Made by a program: the position numbers and the translations under genes | Part shown: positions 47,921-60,322 of the stretch, piece by piece | How the letters are laid out: the number at the start of each line of letters is the position of its first letter | Position numbering within the stretch: the first letter of the stretch is position 1 | Notes under the pieces: model-generated | Seen by the model: the letters and a program-made list of their open reading frames with translations, nothing else | Databases searched by the model: none | Told to the model about the DNA's origin: nothing | From: Pisolithus tinctorius | Lineage: Eukaryota; Basidiomycota; Agaricomycetes; Boletales; Pisolithaceae | Assembly (NCBI GenBank): GCA_024663395.1 | Contig: JANFAH010000003.1 | Span: 2,728,001-2,792,000 of the forward strand | DNA: 64,000 nucleotides | Direction of reading: 5' to 3'

Positions 47921-50504
47921 ATGGGCAAGTCCCAGAAAAAGCGGTTGATGAGAAGACACAACCCAATGCGAGTCCCGGACTCGCATCTTCCAAAAGGTCT
48001 CGAATCTGCCGCAGAGTCCTCCGCCAAAAAAGAGGCCGTCCTGCCCATTATGCAGAAAGTATGCACATAACTCGCTCGGAGGCACGACTGAACGTGTCTA
48101 TCCACGTAGATGGAAAGCCCTGATAGTTCAGAACGCAAGTGGGCGTGCGTTGCAGCGTCCAATCTCATTCAAAATGATCCATCGACACGGAGGCTGCTGC
48201 AAGGCAAAAACGTCGTTGGATCTCTGATTACTCGACTATCGGACAGCGAGGAAGAAGTTTGGATAGAAGCAGCTGGTGCTCTGCGGTGAATTACGGAGTC
48301 GTCTTTCTTCCAGAAGAGTGGTTGACCCATTAGATACAGAAATTTGTGCATCGACGGCGGCTACGACATTTGTGCCGAGATGTACAACAAAAACATACTA
48401 GCCCCCTTGAAGGCTTTCGTACCGAAGGTGGGTCTGGATCTTTGACACTGCGTGCGCGTAGCCCCGTTTACGGTCAGCGCCAGATATCCTCGGCCCTCTC
48501 ACAATTCATCGATTCACCAAAATCTCTGCCTGAAAATGCTCGAAGAGTAGTGTACGAGTTTGCAGAGAACGTAATCACCATATTCTGGTGTCTGTCGTAA
48601 GTATGTCTTTCCAACTTTTCAAGCCACTCCTTTGGCCAAAACAAAATCAGGGAGACGTCGAACAAGGCTCTGAATGCGATTAATGCGATTGGCTTGATTC
48701 CTTTCTTGATGTCATTCTTGGGAGCAAGAGATAAGCTCCCTACTGCTACTGTCACTGCAGCAGGTGAGTGTAGAGATTTTGTCTTCTGCACTTAGTAACA
48801 ACGGTATCTGGTTGTTTCCGGCGGCAGCACAGAGCCTGTACGTTCTAACGGATGACAACTGGCCGGCTATCGATGCAATACGGTCTGACGTGACATACAT
48901 TTCGTGCCTCCTGGACATCGTCCGCGTGAACGAACAAAGCAATGAGACATCTGACGATCGCTTTGTAATGCTCCACGTGTTGTGTTGTGGTAGAGTTGCT
49001 TTTGCTTATCCGGGAAACCAGGCTTTCTGATACCTTCGACAGGCATCCTGGGTAACATATCTCCGCTCCCTCCGCCCAGTCCCGCACCAAATTTGGACGT
49101 GAACAAGGACCTCATATTTCCTCGTCTTCATCCTGTCATCTCCTCCGTGTCCCTGGATGCAGCTGTGCAGCAGGTGCAAGAACTCGTCGCACGCCAGGTA
49201 CCGTTAAAGACATTCTTCTATTCAGACTAAACTTCATACCTAGCATAGGCTAACGAGCCTCTGGAAATCGAGAAACTCTCCTTGAAACACGTACCCAAAT
49301 CTGACCACAAATCATCAACGGAGCTCGAGCTCGAAAAGTTAGAGAACCGTCTCAGGACGGTGCAACTTGCACTTGAGATTTTGACAGGTGTATACGCGAC
49401 ACTACCGGATCCTGTCGCAGAGGCAGAACTAGGTAAAGATGACGGGGAAGACATAGAAGGTTGGTAGCTGTCTACCGAACTGCCCCTGTACTGAACTGCC
49501 ACAGATGGAGATGGAGATGGAAATATGTCAGATGCCTCAATGGAGGACGCTATGGACCTCGACCAATCTTCGCGACCAGTGGCAGGCGATCTACACACTT
49601 CTCTTTCTCTTCCCTCACTTGTACAGCCTCTGTTAGCCCTGATTCAACCGACCGCACTTTCATTTCTTCCTCCATCTGCACCATCGTGCCATCCACCCAC
49701 GACGTCAGCTTTGAGTGCCCTCCATGTCAGTGCCTTCGAGTGCCTTAATAACATATTTCTATCACTCGCTGCGCACCCACACTCAGAACGTTGCGCCGAT
49801 GATTCGGCTGCCCAGACCATATGGAGTGAGATCTGGTCGTCGCTATCCAAAGTTGGCGTCGATATCGCTGTTGGTCAGGAACAAAAGCAGGTGATATGGG
49901 AAATTGCTGTTGGTGTACTGTGGGGTGTAGGCAAGATTTGGAAAGGGAAACTTGTAAGACCTGCTACATTTTCGTACTGCTCCTGCCCAACCCCTCTGAA
50001 CTTGCACGGTCTTTCATCAGGTTCCAACGGAGGAGCATGTACGCATTCTAATGAGTATCTGCGACGCAAGCACGGATTCTCAGGTACAGGTGAAATGCAT
50101 AGGTGCACTGGAGTGCCTTGCTCAGCATCCCAACAGCCTCGATGCTAACAGGGTACGTTGGTCCATTGGTCTCCACTAACAGAGGGTTCAATGTCGAATA
50201 GGTCATCTCCTCTTATCTTCTTAGCATTCTTCCAACCTCTACATCACCGTCGCCCAAAGGCACTGAGCCTCTTATCCAAGCAGTCTCTGCGCTCATCGAC
50301 ATCTATTCTGACGAAAACCTGCCTTATGACGTTAACTTTCGGGAAGGGAAATTCGAAGACAGATTAGCTCAAAGTATGGAAGGGCTTAGGAAAGCAGTGC
50401 GCGCCATAAATCGGAAGACAGAAACCGACCTAAAGCTGAGAGGAGAGGAAGTGAGGGACAACCTGACTGCGTTCATTAAATATCGGAAAGAGCTTCGGTT
50501 CTAG
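47921..50504 (+). CDS. SYO1: SYO1/HEATR3-like ribosomal protein import chaperone
   Basis: Begins MGKSQKKRLMRRHNPMRVPDSHLPKG, the signature N-terminus of Syo1/HEATR3 with its basic nuclear signal. Armadillo/HEAT repeats follow: WACVAASNLIQNDPSTRRLLQ, DSEEEVWIEAAGALRNLCIDGG, PENARRVVYEFAENVITIFWCL and NKALNAINAIGLIPFLMSFL. An acidic loop (GKDDGEDIEDGDGDGNMSD...MEDAMDLDQ) matches the Rpl11-binding region of Syo1. C-terminal repeats end EVRDNLTAFIKYRKELRF. Syo1 carries Rpl5 and Rpl11 together to the nucleus for 5S RNP assembly. About ten introns. Exon joins around 48350-48480 are approximate. Role is by orthology. Confidence 0.9.
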
Positions 50505-50741
50505 ATTCGGAAGATGTGGCACGGTCTGCTTCTCATAACTCTGTATAAATTGAGATTTGCGCAGTCGTATGCTTTCTGCTGCGTACTTGACGTTCTGTCA
50601 CAACTCGGTACCTTCTCCTGTCTGGATTATATAAGCAACATGACTTGGCACCGTGGACGTTTACCCCTTACTCGTTTGGGAACGTTTCAACCATTGCAGT
50701 CTTCACCGAACTTCAAGTGTACGGCGGGACGCTGATTCTTC

Positions 50742-52848
50742 ATGACTTTCGATGAGTATGATGAATATGACCTTTCCGAATTTACATCAGAAGAATTAAC
50801 TGCCGTGGACGCCAACGTCTCTCACATGCTGCGCTCCACCCCTGAGCATCCTGCTTCGTCTGCTGGTCCAAAGATACAAATAACATTGGAGCAAAGTAAC
50901 GTGGTGACTGCCTCTGCGACTGCCAACTCCACGTTTCTTTTTATATCTCCAGCGGCGGATAGTCCGTACTCCCAGTTTCGTTCTTGGAAGAAGGCGTTCT
51001 CTGTCACTGACTTGGTCGGTCCCGCTTGGTATGTCAAATCTACATCACGCCATTATATATGTTTTCCAATTTTCTTCAAGGTGTGAGCTTCAATATGAAT
51101 ATGGCCTCCTCGGCAAGAAAGATAAGCCGCCCCATTTGCGACCTTCTTCCTTCATGTCTAGGAGTGGCAAGCAGGTGCACGTTCAATGCGATAGAGCTAC
51201 AAGAAGTGACCGCAGGCTTAAGCGAGGAAAGGTTGCAAATTTATCCTTTTTCCTGGAAGCTGCACTAATTGTTGTACAAGTCTACTCATCAAGCTCTAGA
51301 AGATGAGCTACGCCCGGTGAAGGTGATCGTCGCAGCAAATACACCAGAAGAACGCTTCGGACTGCGGTAAGCATTACTCATATTTCACACATTCAAAACT
51401 AACTTCATACACAGGATCGCACAATTGATTACTGGCTTTAATGAGGTCATCGTCAGTGGAAAAACGGTGGGTCTTCGATTCCACTTGTGCGTCTGATGCT
51501 CAGTTCGATAACTAGAGAGAATTACCTGTCTTTGGAATTATTCATGGACACCCTGTTATTGGAGTCATCGTACGTCGTCCAGAAAATTTGTCCTTGTTTC
51601 TGACTAATGCAAGAAGGATGAGGTCGTTCAAGTTCGCACAGCTTCAGAAAGCACGGACAAATTAGGTGGGGGTGCAAAGTCACCTTCGAGCAATGGCGAC
51701 CCTAGAGAACACCTGCAATTATCCAACGCATCCTCGCAAGACGCTTATACACTTGGGCTCATCGACTACAAGACGCGTCGAGCAGAATACTTACCTCCCG
51801 AAGAGGATAGTCGCTCACCGAAACTACAGCTCATGCTCTACCACCGCATGCTGGCATCCCTGCTCACTCCTGGGATGGTTGATTTCCCTCTTCTCTGGAG
51901 TCTCATGGACCTCGATCCTAACAGACCTTTCTCTCGCCAGTTTGTATGCGATATAGAATTGGGGGATGCTACGTCAGGTGGAGAACTCTCCATGGACTTG
52001 AATTCTCTGGTATCCGAATGGGTTGCAGTTGTCCACAGAGAGAAAGCAGAGGAGGGCCGCCTGAAAGGAGTAAATACAGAACTAGAACTGATCTACCGCC
52101 GGGCGTTGAACCTGACTGATAACCAAGGCAAGGAGCACGTGGAACTGAACGATCCGTTGCAGGCTCTCGCGCTTGAAGAGCAGCTAGTCATAGCCCGCGC
52201 TATTGCAGAGAAGCTACCCGAATCCGGTGTGGAGGGAGAAGGTGCTAGCAACATAGCCAACACAATTGCAGAAAAGATTAAGCTTCCTTACCCTCCAGAG
52301 CATTATCCTTCCGCCTGGTCCGAGCTAATCGGTGCTAGTTCCGACCAAGAGAATGTTGCTCTTCAGTGGGCAATTCAAGATTCTCTTTTGTCTTGTGCAG
52401 AACAAGCAAGGATGAATTGGTACCACTCGAAGAATGAACTCGTTTCCCAAGGTATGCGATGATTTTTGCCTCACTGACGATCGGGAATAATTCCAGATCT
52501 CTAGGCGTCGGCTCCTCCAGTGCGCCCGTATTTGCTGAAACGAAACACCAGGGCCAAGAGTCAGATGTATCCAAAATGTCACCAATTATCGGGACAAGGA
52601 AGTTCCCAATGGACGACGCCCAGCTTGACTCCCATCTTGCCGACATTCTTCAATGGTGGATGGGCAGCCGTAAACCTAGAGGGGTCACGGTTGCCCATAC
52701 TTATCGATGCTTGTGAGCACGATTCCTCGTTATTTACTTGTCCGACTCAGCCCTCTTCAGTACTTGTGAATACCAAGGGTCGTGTGAATGGAGGGAGGAA
52801 AAAGCCACCGAGGTAGCCGCTGCTGCGCTTGAACGGAGGAGACAGTAA
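50742..52848 (+). CDS. EXO5: Exonuclease V (EXO5/Dem1), 4Fe-4S single-strand DNA exonuclease
   Basis: The N-terminus SFTSEELTAVD-type region is followed by AFSVTDLVGPAWCELQYEYGL, carrying the first cluster Cys. Catalytic PD-(D/E)XK motifs follow: FGIIHGHPVIGVIDEV, LGLIDYKTRR (DxK) and KLQLMLYHRML. The C-terminus, after a final intron, is HTYRCF/TCEYQGSCEWREEKA and supplies the other three cysteines of the 4Fe-4S cluster. The stop is at 52848. In yeast the enzyme maintains mitochondrial DNA; in fission yeast and human it also acts in nuclear DNA repair. An acceptor at CTCTAG/GCG near 52505 is needed to keep frame before PIIGTRKFPMDD. All key residues are present. Confidence 0.92.
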
Positions 52849-53105
52849 GGTGTACTTGAACGTTAAGGCAGTTTAGCTGCTGACTCGAACAAGTTGCCTA
52901 GCGATGGACACTCATTGCATGTAGCCGGGAATAATGTATTGGACTATTGGTTTAAGAGGACATTTCAATATATAGTAGCTAAATATGGAGGGTTGTTACC
53001 GACCTTGATCAGTGGCTAGGCACAGCTCGATGAACTTTCAACCGTTGCCAGTAAACTTTTCTTGCTCAGGTCTGTCACACGTCTGTATACTTACTATCAT
53101 CCTAC

Positions 53106-53641
53106 ATGGATGGATGGGTGGACTATCTCCACGTCTCCTTTTCTGGAGAACATGTTCTTTTCCATTCGCTTCGGCTGGACTCCTTTTGGACGTTTTGTTT
53201 GGGCAGCATCCTTGTCGCTGTGATATGTCTAGTTGAAAGGTGAGGTTGTTCTCTTACCAGTGTACTGGACAATTCTGAGAATGCTACATATGTGCAGGTT
53301 TTTGACTGCGTTTTCCAACAAGATTGCCCGACCACGATGGGCATCCCGCTCGCGGCTTACCTGTGCGGGCTGGGATGCCGCGTTGTACGGACTTGTGACC
53401 CTATTTAGAGTGTGAGCGACCTGCAGAGCTACGATATTTCTCGTGTTAAGGATGTTGGGAACAGACTGTACATGCTCATAATCATGTCGTACCAAGCAGG
53501 GTAAGTGGCATTGATGACGTTTGTACTGCAAAAGCTAGCTGAAGTGATGCCAGAATAATAACTGTTGCTGTGAGATACTCAAGCTTGTTCGGTGCTACTC
53601 GATTTGAGAAAACAATCACCAGGTCATCTCCTTGTCAATAG
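53106..53641 (+). CDS. Small Ctr-type copper transporter (predicted)
   Basis: Four exons (53106-53239, 53298-53411, 53465-53500, 53554-53641) sum to 123 residues in phase. After a short N-terminus (MDGWVDYLHVSFSGEHVLF) the first TM is SFWTFCLGSILVAVICLVER, as in Ctr proteins (xVLFHSLRLDS...ER). A basic loop follows, then TM2 WDAALYGLVTLFRVLYMLIIMSYQAG, which contains the M-x3-M copper-path motif (MLIIM). A weak third hydrophobic segment (GIITVAV) comes next. Ctr proteins form trimers moving Cu(I). The Met-rich N-terminus of high-affinity members is absent, and the third TM plus G-x3-G motif is short. So this is either a low-affinity vacuolar type or a partly eroded gene, or the last exon is misassigned. 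Confidence 0.62.
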
Positions 53642-54147
53642 GCCAATTCTTCGTCGAGTATTATCTCAATTACGAGGGGGTGGTGAGCTCGGAGAGACTG
53701 TGAGCGATAATATCGTCTCCACCGAGTTGTTCTTTAATGATAGCATTTTAGCGTTAGCGAGCCGCTCTTGGGGCATGCCGCAGAACCTCGTGGCACCGTT
53801 CGCACCAAGTCAAAGCCAACTGCCATGTTCATTCACCCATATGACTCAAATTTGGCCCGGGCAGATGCTGCAGCGTTCGAACTCGGCGTCGCAGGCGATA
53901 CCGAGTTGGTTAAGGGAAACAGACTTCTGGATGATGGAACCTGGCAGAGTGGTAATGGTAGGACTGTTGCAAGAGAGTTGTTTGGAGGGAGCAGCCAGAG
54001 CTGAGATGAGTGTCTGCCATCGTGTCAATGTGTGCAGCCTTCCACTTCGGATGATGTATCTTTCGATGTTATAATCTTAGTTCGTCGAGACAGAAAGCAA
54101 GTAAATAGCAAATGAGGGTCGCAGGTTCGTATAGACGACTAACAGTC
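53642..54147. other. Intergenic 506 bp between convergent genes
   Basis: Contains a 160-codon frame (53592-54074) starting inside the last exon of the copper transporter. It has no domain, TM or composition supporting coding. Probably 3' UTR of the flanking convergent genes. Confidence 0.4.
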
Positions 54148-57100
54148 CTAAACGAGGCCGGCTCGCTTGGGAGCATATCCCCTTCGAGGCAAAGGATTGC
54201 GTGCAGAGTCAGCCTCCTCAGATTTCCTTTGCCACTGATCGATCAGTTTGCCAACACCTTGGTAAGGTTTCTCAGGTGATGGTGAGCGCCGATGTTCTTC
54301 AGAAGGTACTGTACTATGGGCAGGGGGCAGCCCATCGATCGGTCCATGACGCTCAGAAGGAGAGGGTAAAAACTTGCTGCTAGAACTACTGAGCAACCCA
54401 GTTAACAGTTCATATGAACTAGGCATGGTCGAACCACTGGGCGAAGGCCGCTTATCAGCATCTTTGTCCGGTGAGGAGTGCTCGCTAACTCGCGAAGAAC
54501 TGAATCTAGAAATGGAAGGCGATCGAATGGTCTGTGTCGGTCGAGTCCCAGTGCTAGAAGAAGTGGCTGCAGGAGAAATCTTCAAACCCGACGGTTTAGG
54601 AAGGGTCAAAGGTGGTCCGTGCCCAGTAGCCTTCACGTTTGCATTGATCGCCTCATATCGTTGTACCATGTCCGTAATGGATGTTCGCCGGGACCCATTC
54701 TTCCGAAACCCATCTTGCGGGACACTCAACCCAGTGGGGGTGCTAGGTGTTTCCGACTTCCCGTCAGAAACTGGTTTCGACACCGGAAATAGTAAAAGGG
54801 ATTGGGGGCGTGTATGGGACAATGTAGGTGCAGGAGACGCAGTCGAGGCTGAAGTTGACATCCGCTTGACTTGTGACACGGGGGAGCGTCGGCCAGATGT
54901 TCTGCTGGGTGGACGAGGCGCATCAACCGCCCCACCATCCGACGAGCGTGCCTGTGCACACTGTGGAGTTCCGGGTGTCGTGGCCAGCGGCGCAATTATC
55001 GAGCGAGTCTTCGATGAATGTGTCACGAGATCATTACTTGGGTTGCGGACGGCGGGGTCCTGCGTTGCATCCTTCACCCTCTCCCTGGTCTGCACCACTC
55101 CACCGCCCCAAAGGTCGACGAGATCGTGCACAGAACTTTGTCTTCCTCTCCGTTTCCGTACAGAACTTCTACCTTTCTCAGCTAGTTTGCCTGGAATCAC
55201 CCCTGCAGCGTCTTCAGGGCTCTCCTCATCACTCGAAGACTTTGCTTCCTGTGCGCTCTCTGGGAACGAATATTGCCAGCTGCCAGCTATTCTTTCTGGA
55301 GATGGTCGGATAGGTTCTGTGGTTGAACCCTGATAACGACCGTTATCAAATCCTGGAGCGTTGAGATGAGAGTAAACAGTAGCTACCTTGGTGCTCTCTG
55401 AAGCTGCAGTGCGGCCAATTCGGTGGCGATCCTCGGGACGCGGGGAGTGGGGGAATGTCTTGGTCGACAATTGAGGGTTCGCAGATTTAGGTAGGGGCTG
55501 TTGGCCTGTAATGCCTTCTTGCGGCGATGGGATGCAGACGGTATTTTCCTCGATGAAGGACGACCGCTTCTTCGTGAACTCGCGCAATACTGGTGTCTCC
55601 GGTGTATCGGTATTTGCAAGCCGCAACTCCTTTACTGCGGATAACTGACTGTCAACATCTCCAGTCAGCCAGTCTCTAGGTTCTTGAGCATTGTGCACCT
55701 CTGACAGGCTGGGCGCTGAGGACCTTCCAATATCGAGAAGTCCGCTTGGCTGCTCTGTTTGTGTATGAGCACTTGCTGCATGCTTCCCAGGCGATGGCGA
55801 CGGAGATACACCTAAGCGACTGAGACGTGTGTGCGGGGCTGCATCATTGACACCACCCAGTGTAACGTGCGATCGCAATTGGTTGGCTTTCGTGTCCCTA
55901 ATTGTACCACCTGAGAATTCTTGGGAATGGGCGACGCGCTGAGGAGGATAAGAAGGAGCTAAGCGTTGAGACTGAAGGAATCGTGATAAAGGTGGTCCGG
56001 ATAAATCGATTATATTCTCCCGAACAGATAAATCTGCCGGTGAACTAGGACGAGAAGGATTCACTGCTGCGAGAGTAGGGTCCAGTTGCTCTAATGGCGG
56101 GAATCTCGCCTCAATGGGGATATCGTGTGGTTGGAACGCCTCTGATAATTTTGCAGAAACCAAGGGCATGGGTTTCACGGAGGGACTGGATTTTTGAGAT
56201 GAGCTAGTACGAGGAAGTGGGGGACGAGGAGACGCTGCGGAAGAAGGCATCACAGGGATAACTGAGGGATTTGGTGTCACAGAGACGCGGTGCCTATAAT
56301 CACCAATTGTAGCCAAGCCAGTTCTTAGCTTGCGTGCCTCACCCAACGTCGGTGGTTGAGGTACAGATGTAGGCAACCCTAACCCGTCGAAGGCGTCCCT
56401 CCCCTTGGATATGACAAGCTTCGTATTTCGAGAGCCTTCAGGATGTGACGCAAGCTTTGAAGGTGTTAACCTGACTTTGGATGCAATCGGAGCAGAGCTC
56501 GTCACCACAGTGTCACTGGTACGCCACGGTTCTGTGAAGTTATCACCGAACGTCGTGAGTGCTGAGCCTGGTTCCGTGTGTTTCGGTACCGAAGGCTCAT
56601 CGGCCAAGCTACTAGAAGAAACGCTCTTAGGCTTCCATGCAGACCAACCGGCATCGCCGGATCCCTGAGGTCTGTTATCCCCTGCACTCGGTGTATTACT
56701 CTTCAAGGCTCTCCATGCTTTGTCTTCGTCATCGGCCAGCCAGTCACGCTTCACAACTTTCACTGATGTTGACGATGATCCTGTTGTTGGACTCGCGGGA
56801 CGAGACGTCGAGGACAACAACGACTCCTTCTGGTGGCCAGGGCGGCCCCTCCGCAGAGCAACATTGTCCAAAGCCTTCTCTTTGATTTGTACTGCAGGAA
56901 TAGCATCCTTCTGTTTGGACTGTGCATTTGAAGACCTTGGGCGAATCGATGCTGCTGAATTGTCACGGGTGGTAGTAGGATGAGGGTGCACGGCGCGCGG
57001 AGAAAGTGGTTGGGGTGGTGGTATATGGTATACAAATCGGGACTTGGTACCGCGCATGCGGTGAACTTGATCAAGAAGTTCAAACACGCTGGGCCGCTGT

Positions 57101-58155
57101 GTTCCGTGTTCGCGCAGCATCGATGCTACAAGAAGAGAGAACCAGTCAACTCAGTTCCTTTGAAGAGGGATGACACATACCAATTAGAGCGTTGAGCTGC
57201 GGAGAATATACGGGATACGGGGGGATACGATACTGCACATTTAGTATAGCAAGAGGACCGTGTTCCTCGAATGGGGTTGTATAATAGCATAACTTGTAGA
57301 GCAAGACACCTAGTGCCCATACGTCTGATTTTTCATCAACAGGGCGACGGAGGTAAGGGTCAATCATCTCTGGAGCCCGATATTGAAGCGTCGTGTGACG
57401 GTTGAGATCTGCTTCAAGGATCCGGATTTCCTGCGTTGTAGCTGGTGGTCTAAGGGACACGGGCGTCGCTGAACCGAAATCGCATAGTTTGAAGGTAGTT
57501 GAGGAAGACTGAAGGATATTTTCGACTTTCAGGTCACGGTGCAACAGAGGAGGTCGCAAGTTGTGCATCGCGGCAACTCCTTCACAGACATCAACGAAAA
57601 TCTGCAGAATTTCAGCTTCTGTGAGGCGTTCGCGAAGCCGCCTGTTCATCATATCGATGATGCCCCCGCCTATCAAGGAGACGATGAGGAAATATGCAAA
57701 ATCACGAGTACATACGAACCCTGGCAGAATTCCATAAGGATGAAAACCTCGTATTGACCGTTGGACATCCGATGCCAGGCAGCGTCGATCAGGTATACAA
57801 CGTTCGGATGGCCTTTCAGGATCCTCTAAAGTAAGATGTGAAGTCTACCGGCATGGTTCTGGATCAAAGTACGTGCCATGATATCAACTTCCTTCTTCAC
57901 CTCCGCAAGCATGGTGTCACTCGCGACTGCGATGCGTTTGAGGACATGGTGGGTGGTATTGTAGATGGGAGCCGGTGTCCTCACAAGATATACATGAGAG
58001 AAGCCACCTTATACAGTATGAGCTGAAGGCTGGAAGGGGTAGGGTTCAAGCCCACCTTGGCTGAGGTACTTCTCGACTTGCACGGTATACTTGTTGACTG
58101 ATATCGTCTGACCCGGGACGAGGGTTCCCTTGTTCTGATACGGTGATTGTTGCAT
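54148..58155 (-). CDS. Ark/Prk (NAK family, AAK1/GAK-type) serine/threonine kinase
   Basis: Kinase regulating actin patches and endocytosis. The start, MQQSPYQNKGTLVPGQTISVNKYTVQVEKYLSQ, is joined to GGFSHVYLVR (glycine loop). VLKRI (VAIK Lys region), KEVDIM and the segment GHPNVVYLIDAAW come next. The catalytic core has LLHRDLKVENIL (HRD), KLCDFGSA (DFG), and the activation-loop TTQEIRILEADLNRHTTLQYRAPEMID, distinctive of the NAK family. SDVWALGVLLYKLCYYTTPFEE follows. After REHGTQRPSVFELLDQVHRMRG comes a single 3-kb exon encoding about 950 residues of Ser/Pro-rich tail with many basic-Ser/Thr sites and PxxP segments. It ends RRGYAPKRAGLV. Joins for 5' exons between 57680 and 58080 are approximate. 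Confidence 0.93.
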
Positions 58156-58484
58156 AGTTGAAGCAAAAATCAAAAATGTACGGCCACGGAGACCCGCAGA
58201 CAAGCGCAGGCTGCCACTGAGGCAGCGCTACCGTTTCTTGCTTCTCTGTTTCGATACAGGTGACCACTACTACATCAAGTCACGTGAGAGGTAATACCGA
58301 GTAAGTACTAGCTCCTATTAAAGTATCTAGCTTTGTAATACCTTGGGATGCATCGATCGATATCAGCTCGTAACTAGTAAACATCCGATTCCGATCTGGC
58401 CCTCTAGTCGGCCGTACACTCGTTTCGTTGCATCCTAATCAATCCTGATAAAGTCAAATTTTTGTCGATACGCACCCCACCACA
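58156..58484. promoter_or_regulatory. Divergent promoter (329 bp) with a CACGTG E-box at 58281-58286
   Basis: Lies between the kinase and the dehydrogenase starts. A palindromic CACGTG (bHLH site; Cbf1/Pho4-type in yeasts) is the one recognisable element. No gene seen in the rest. Confidence 0.45.
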
Positions 58485-59973
58485 ATGTTGCCAGACGCCG
58501 TCCCATTCTCTCGCCCTCCAACTCCGGGCCCCCACCCTCTCAGAATTGGATGGTATGGTCTCGGAGCCATGGGTTATTTCATGGCCCGCAACATCGCAAC
58601 ATCAAAGAGACTTCACCCGGCCTCAGCGTCACCTATATTGGTCTACAATCGCACTTTAGAGAAAGCAGAGAAGCTTGTCAGCGAGGTCGGAAGTTCTGCC
58701 GCCGTCGTAGCATCAAGTCCTGCCCAGCTTGTCACGGATTGCGACGTCATCTTCACTAATCTCGCCAACGACGCTGCTGTGCAGAGCGTGTATAACGACT
58801 TCAATAAGACCTTATCTGTGCGTTGAGTGCTACGACCCCTCGTGGAGATGATCACGAACAAATCCCATCAGTCATCTCATCCTACTAGATCAAAGATATT
58901 CGTAGACACCAGCACGGTAAGTCGCAGCGGTGCAATTCAGTCTGTACTCTGATCACCGACGTCTCGCAGATTTATCCATCGCTGGCAGGTTAGGGTGTCT
59001 TTTGTGGCACTGAACGGATAAAAACGCTGAAGGACTTATCTTCCAGCTGAAATCGACAAGCTGCTGTCAAAATTTGCTTATTGTCACTTCGTTGCATCTC
59101 CCGTTTTTGGTCCCCCCGCAGTAGCCAATGCAGGGAAGCTAGTGATCGCTATGAGTGGCGACTATCGGTCCAAACAGGAGGCTGCCCATCTCATGCTTCC
59201 AGGAGTAGGTAGGAAAGTCATCGACCTTGGTGGGAACATCGAAAAGGGTCTGTGATACGGTCACATGCGATTATCGTTGTATTCTGAAACACTCTGCTAA
59301 TAGCACCTACGCTCAAGTTGATTGGCAACGGAATGATCATGGGTGCCAACGAGCTACTAGCAGAAACTCTCACCCTGGGAGAGAAGTCGGGTATAGGCGC
59401 TCAAACGGTGCAGAATCTCGTGAAAGGTGCAAAACCAACTTTCCCTTGGTTTTCGAATTTCTCATACTGTCAATTCAGAAATCATGCCAGCACCCCTGTG
59501 CGCCATAGTCGTTTTCCTTTGGTAGTGGTGACTAATGCACCGGTGTTAGTCTCATGGCTTACGCTGACAAGATGGTGAACGATCAGTTCGATGGCAGTGC
59601 TGGGTTCGCCATAGACCTCGGCATAAAGGATTCAATGTACGCCGTTCACCATCTTATCATTTGAGCACGGCCGTTACCCTCATCGTTTCGGTAGTCACGT
59701 CCGCCGTTTGGCGGCAGAAACCAACTGTCCCATACCCACTATTGACGTCGCCCACCAGCGAATGATCACTGCTCGTGCCATTCACCAACGACAAAAGCAA
59801 ACAAGCTCCCAGCAGTGGGACGTTCTTGACTGGAGTGCTTTGATTGCTGGCTGCAGGGTTGCAGCGGGGCTAGACCCCTTCGATTCGAAGGTACCTGGAA
59901 GCATGAAAAAAGAAACGTATATATGTCCTGATATATGCACCTTCAGGTTGACCATGTCGTCCCCGATGATTGA
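58485..59973 (+). CDS. 3-Hydroxyisobutyrate dehydrogenase-like NAD(P)-binding beta-hydroxyacid dehydrogenase
   Basis: The N-terminal Rossmann motif IGWYGLGAMGYFMARNIA (GxGxMG) follows a Pro-rich 20-residue lead. PILVYNRTLEKAEKL (NADP-type Asn-Arg rather than Asp), DVIFTNLANDAAV and a short exon KIFVDTSTG/IYPSLA (substrate motif region DTST) come next. FVASPVFGPPAVANAGKLVIAMSG contains the conserved GPP(A)xAxxGxL loop. LKLIGNGMIMGANELLAE holds the catalytic Lys (LKLIxN). The C-terminal helices end ALIAGCRVAAGLDPFDSK joined to VDHVVPDD-stop. Family enzymes oxidise 3-hydroxy acids or reduce aldehydes; the NRT motif suggests NADP. The exact substrate is unknown. About seven introns. Confidence 0.88.
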
Positions 59974-60322
59974 GATCGGGTTTGGGGTTTGCTTCCGATC
60001 CAGGTCCAGAGCGTACTTTTTAGAAGACGGTTGGGAGTTGTCGATAAATATATGTTGATAAGGTATACCACTGTTGTGACCCCTAAGTGGTATGATGTCA
60101 TATTACAGCAATGAACCCGCTCTGACAAATGACATGACGCCTTTGCTGGAAACGAAGACAAATACTCTACGGCACAGGAGGCAGCTTGGTTGGGGGCCAA
60201 GTATTACGACCAGAACAGCCAGTTTCAAAGTCATATTACCGGGGAGAGAACGCCGTCAGGAGTGGTAATATAACTTGCTGGCTGCAGAGGAGGGTTGGTC
60301 GAAGTTCTCTTCCCTCTCTGTC
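59974..60322. other. Intergenic 349 bp
   Basis: 3' side of the dehydrogenase and promoter of the secreted repeat protein. An in-frame ATG at 60275 upstream of the preferred start at 60323 is the only coding-related feature. Confidence 0.4.

Noticed and set aside
53592..54074. 160-codon plus-strand frame after the copper transporter
   Set aside because: Begins inside the last exon of the transporter in another frame; low-complexity and no family features.
58010..58070. tRNA-like ggttcaagccc T-arm sequence
   Set aside because: Lies in an intron of the kinase gene; no acceptor stem, D-arm or anticodon arm could be folded around it.
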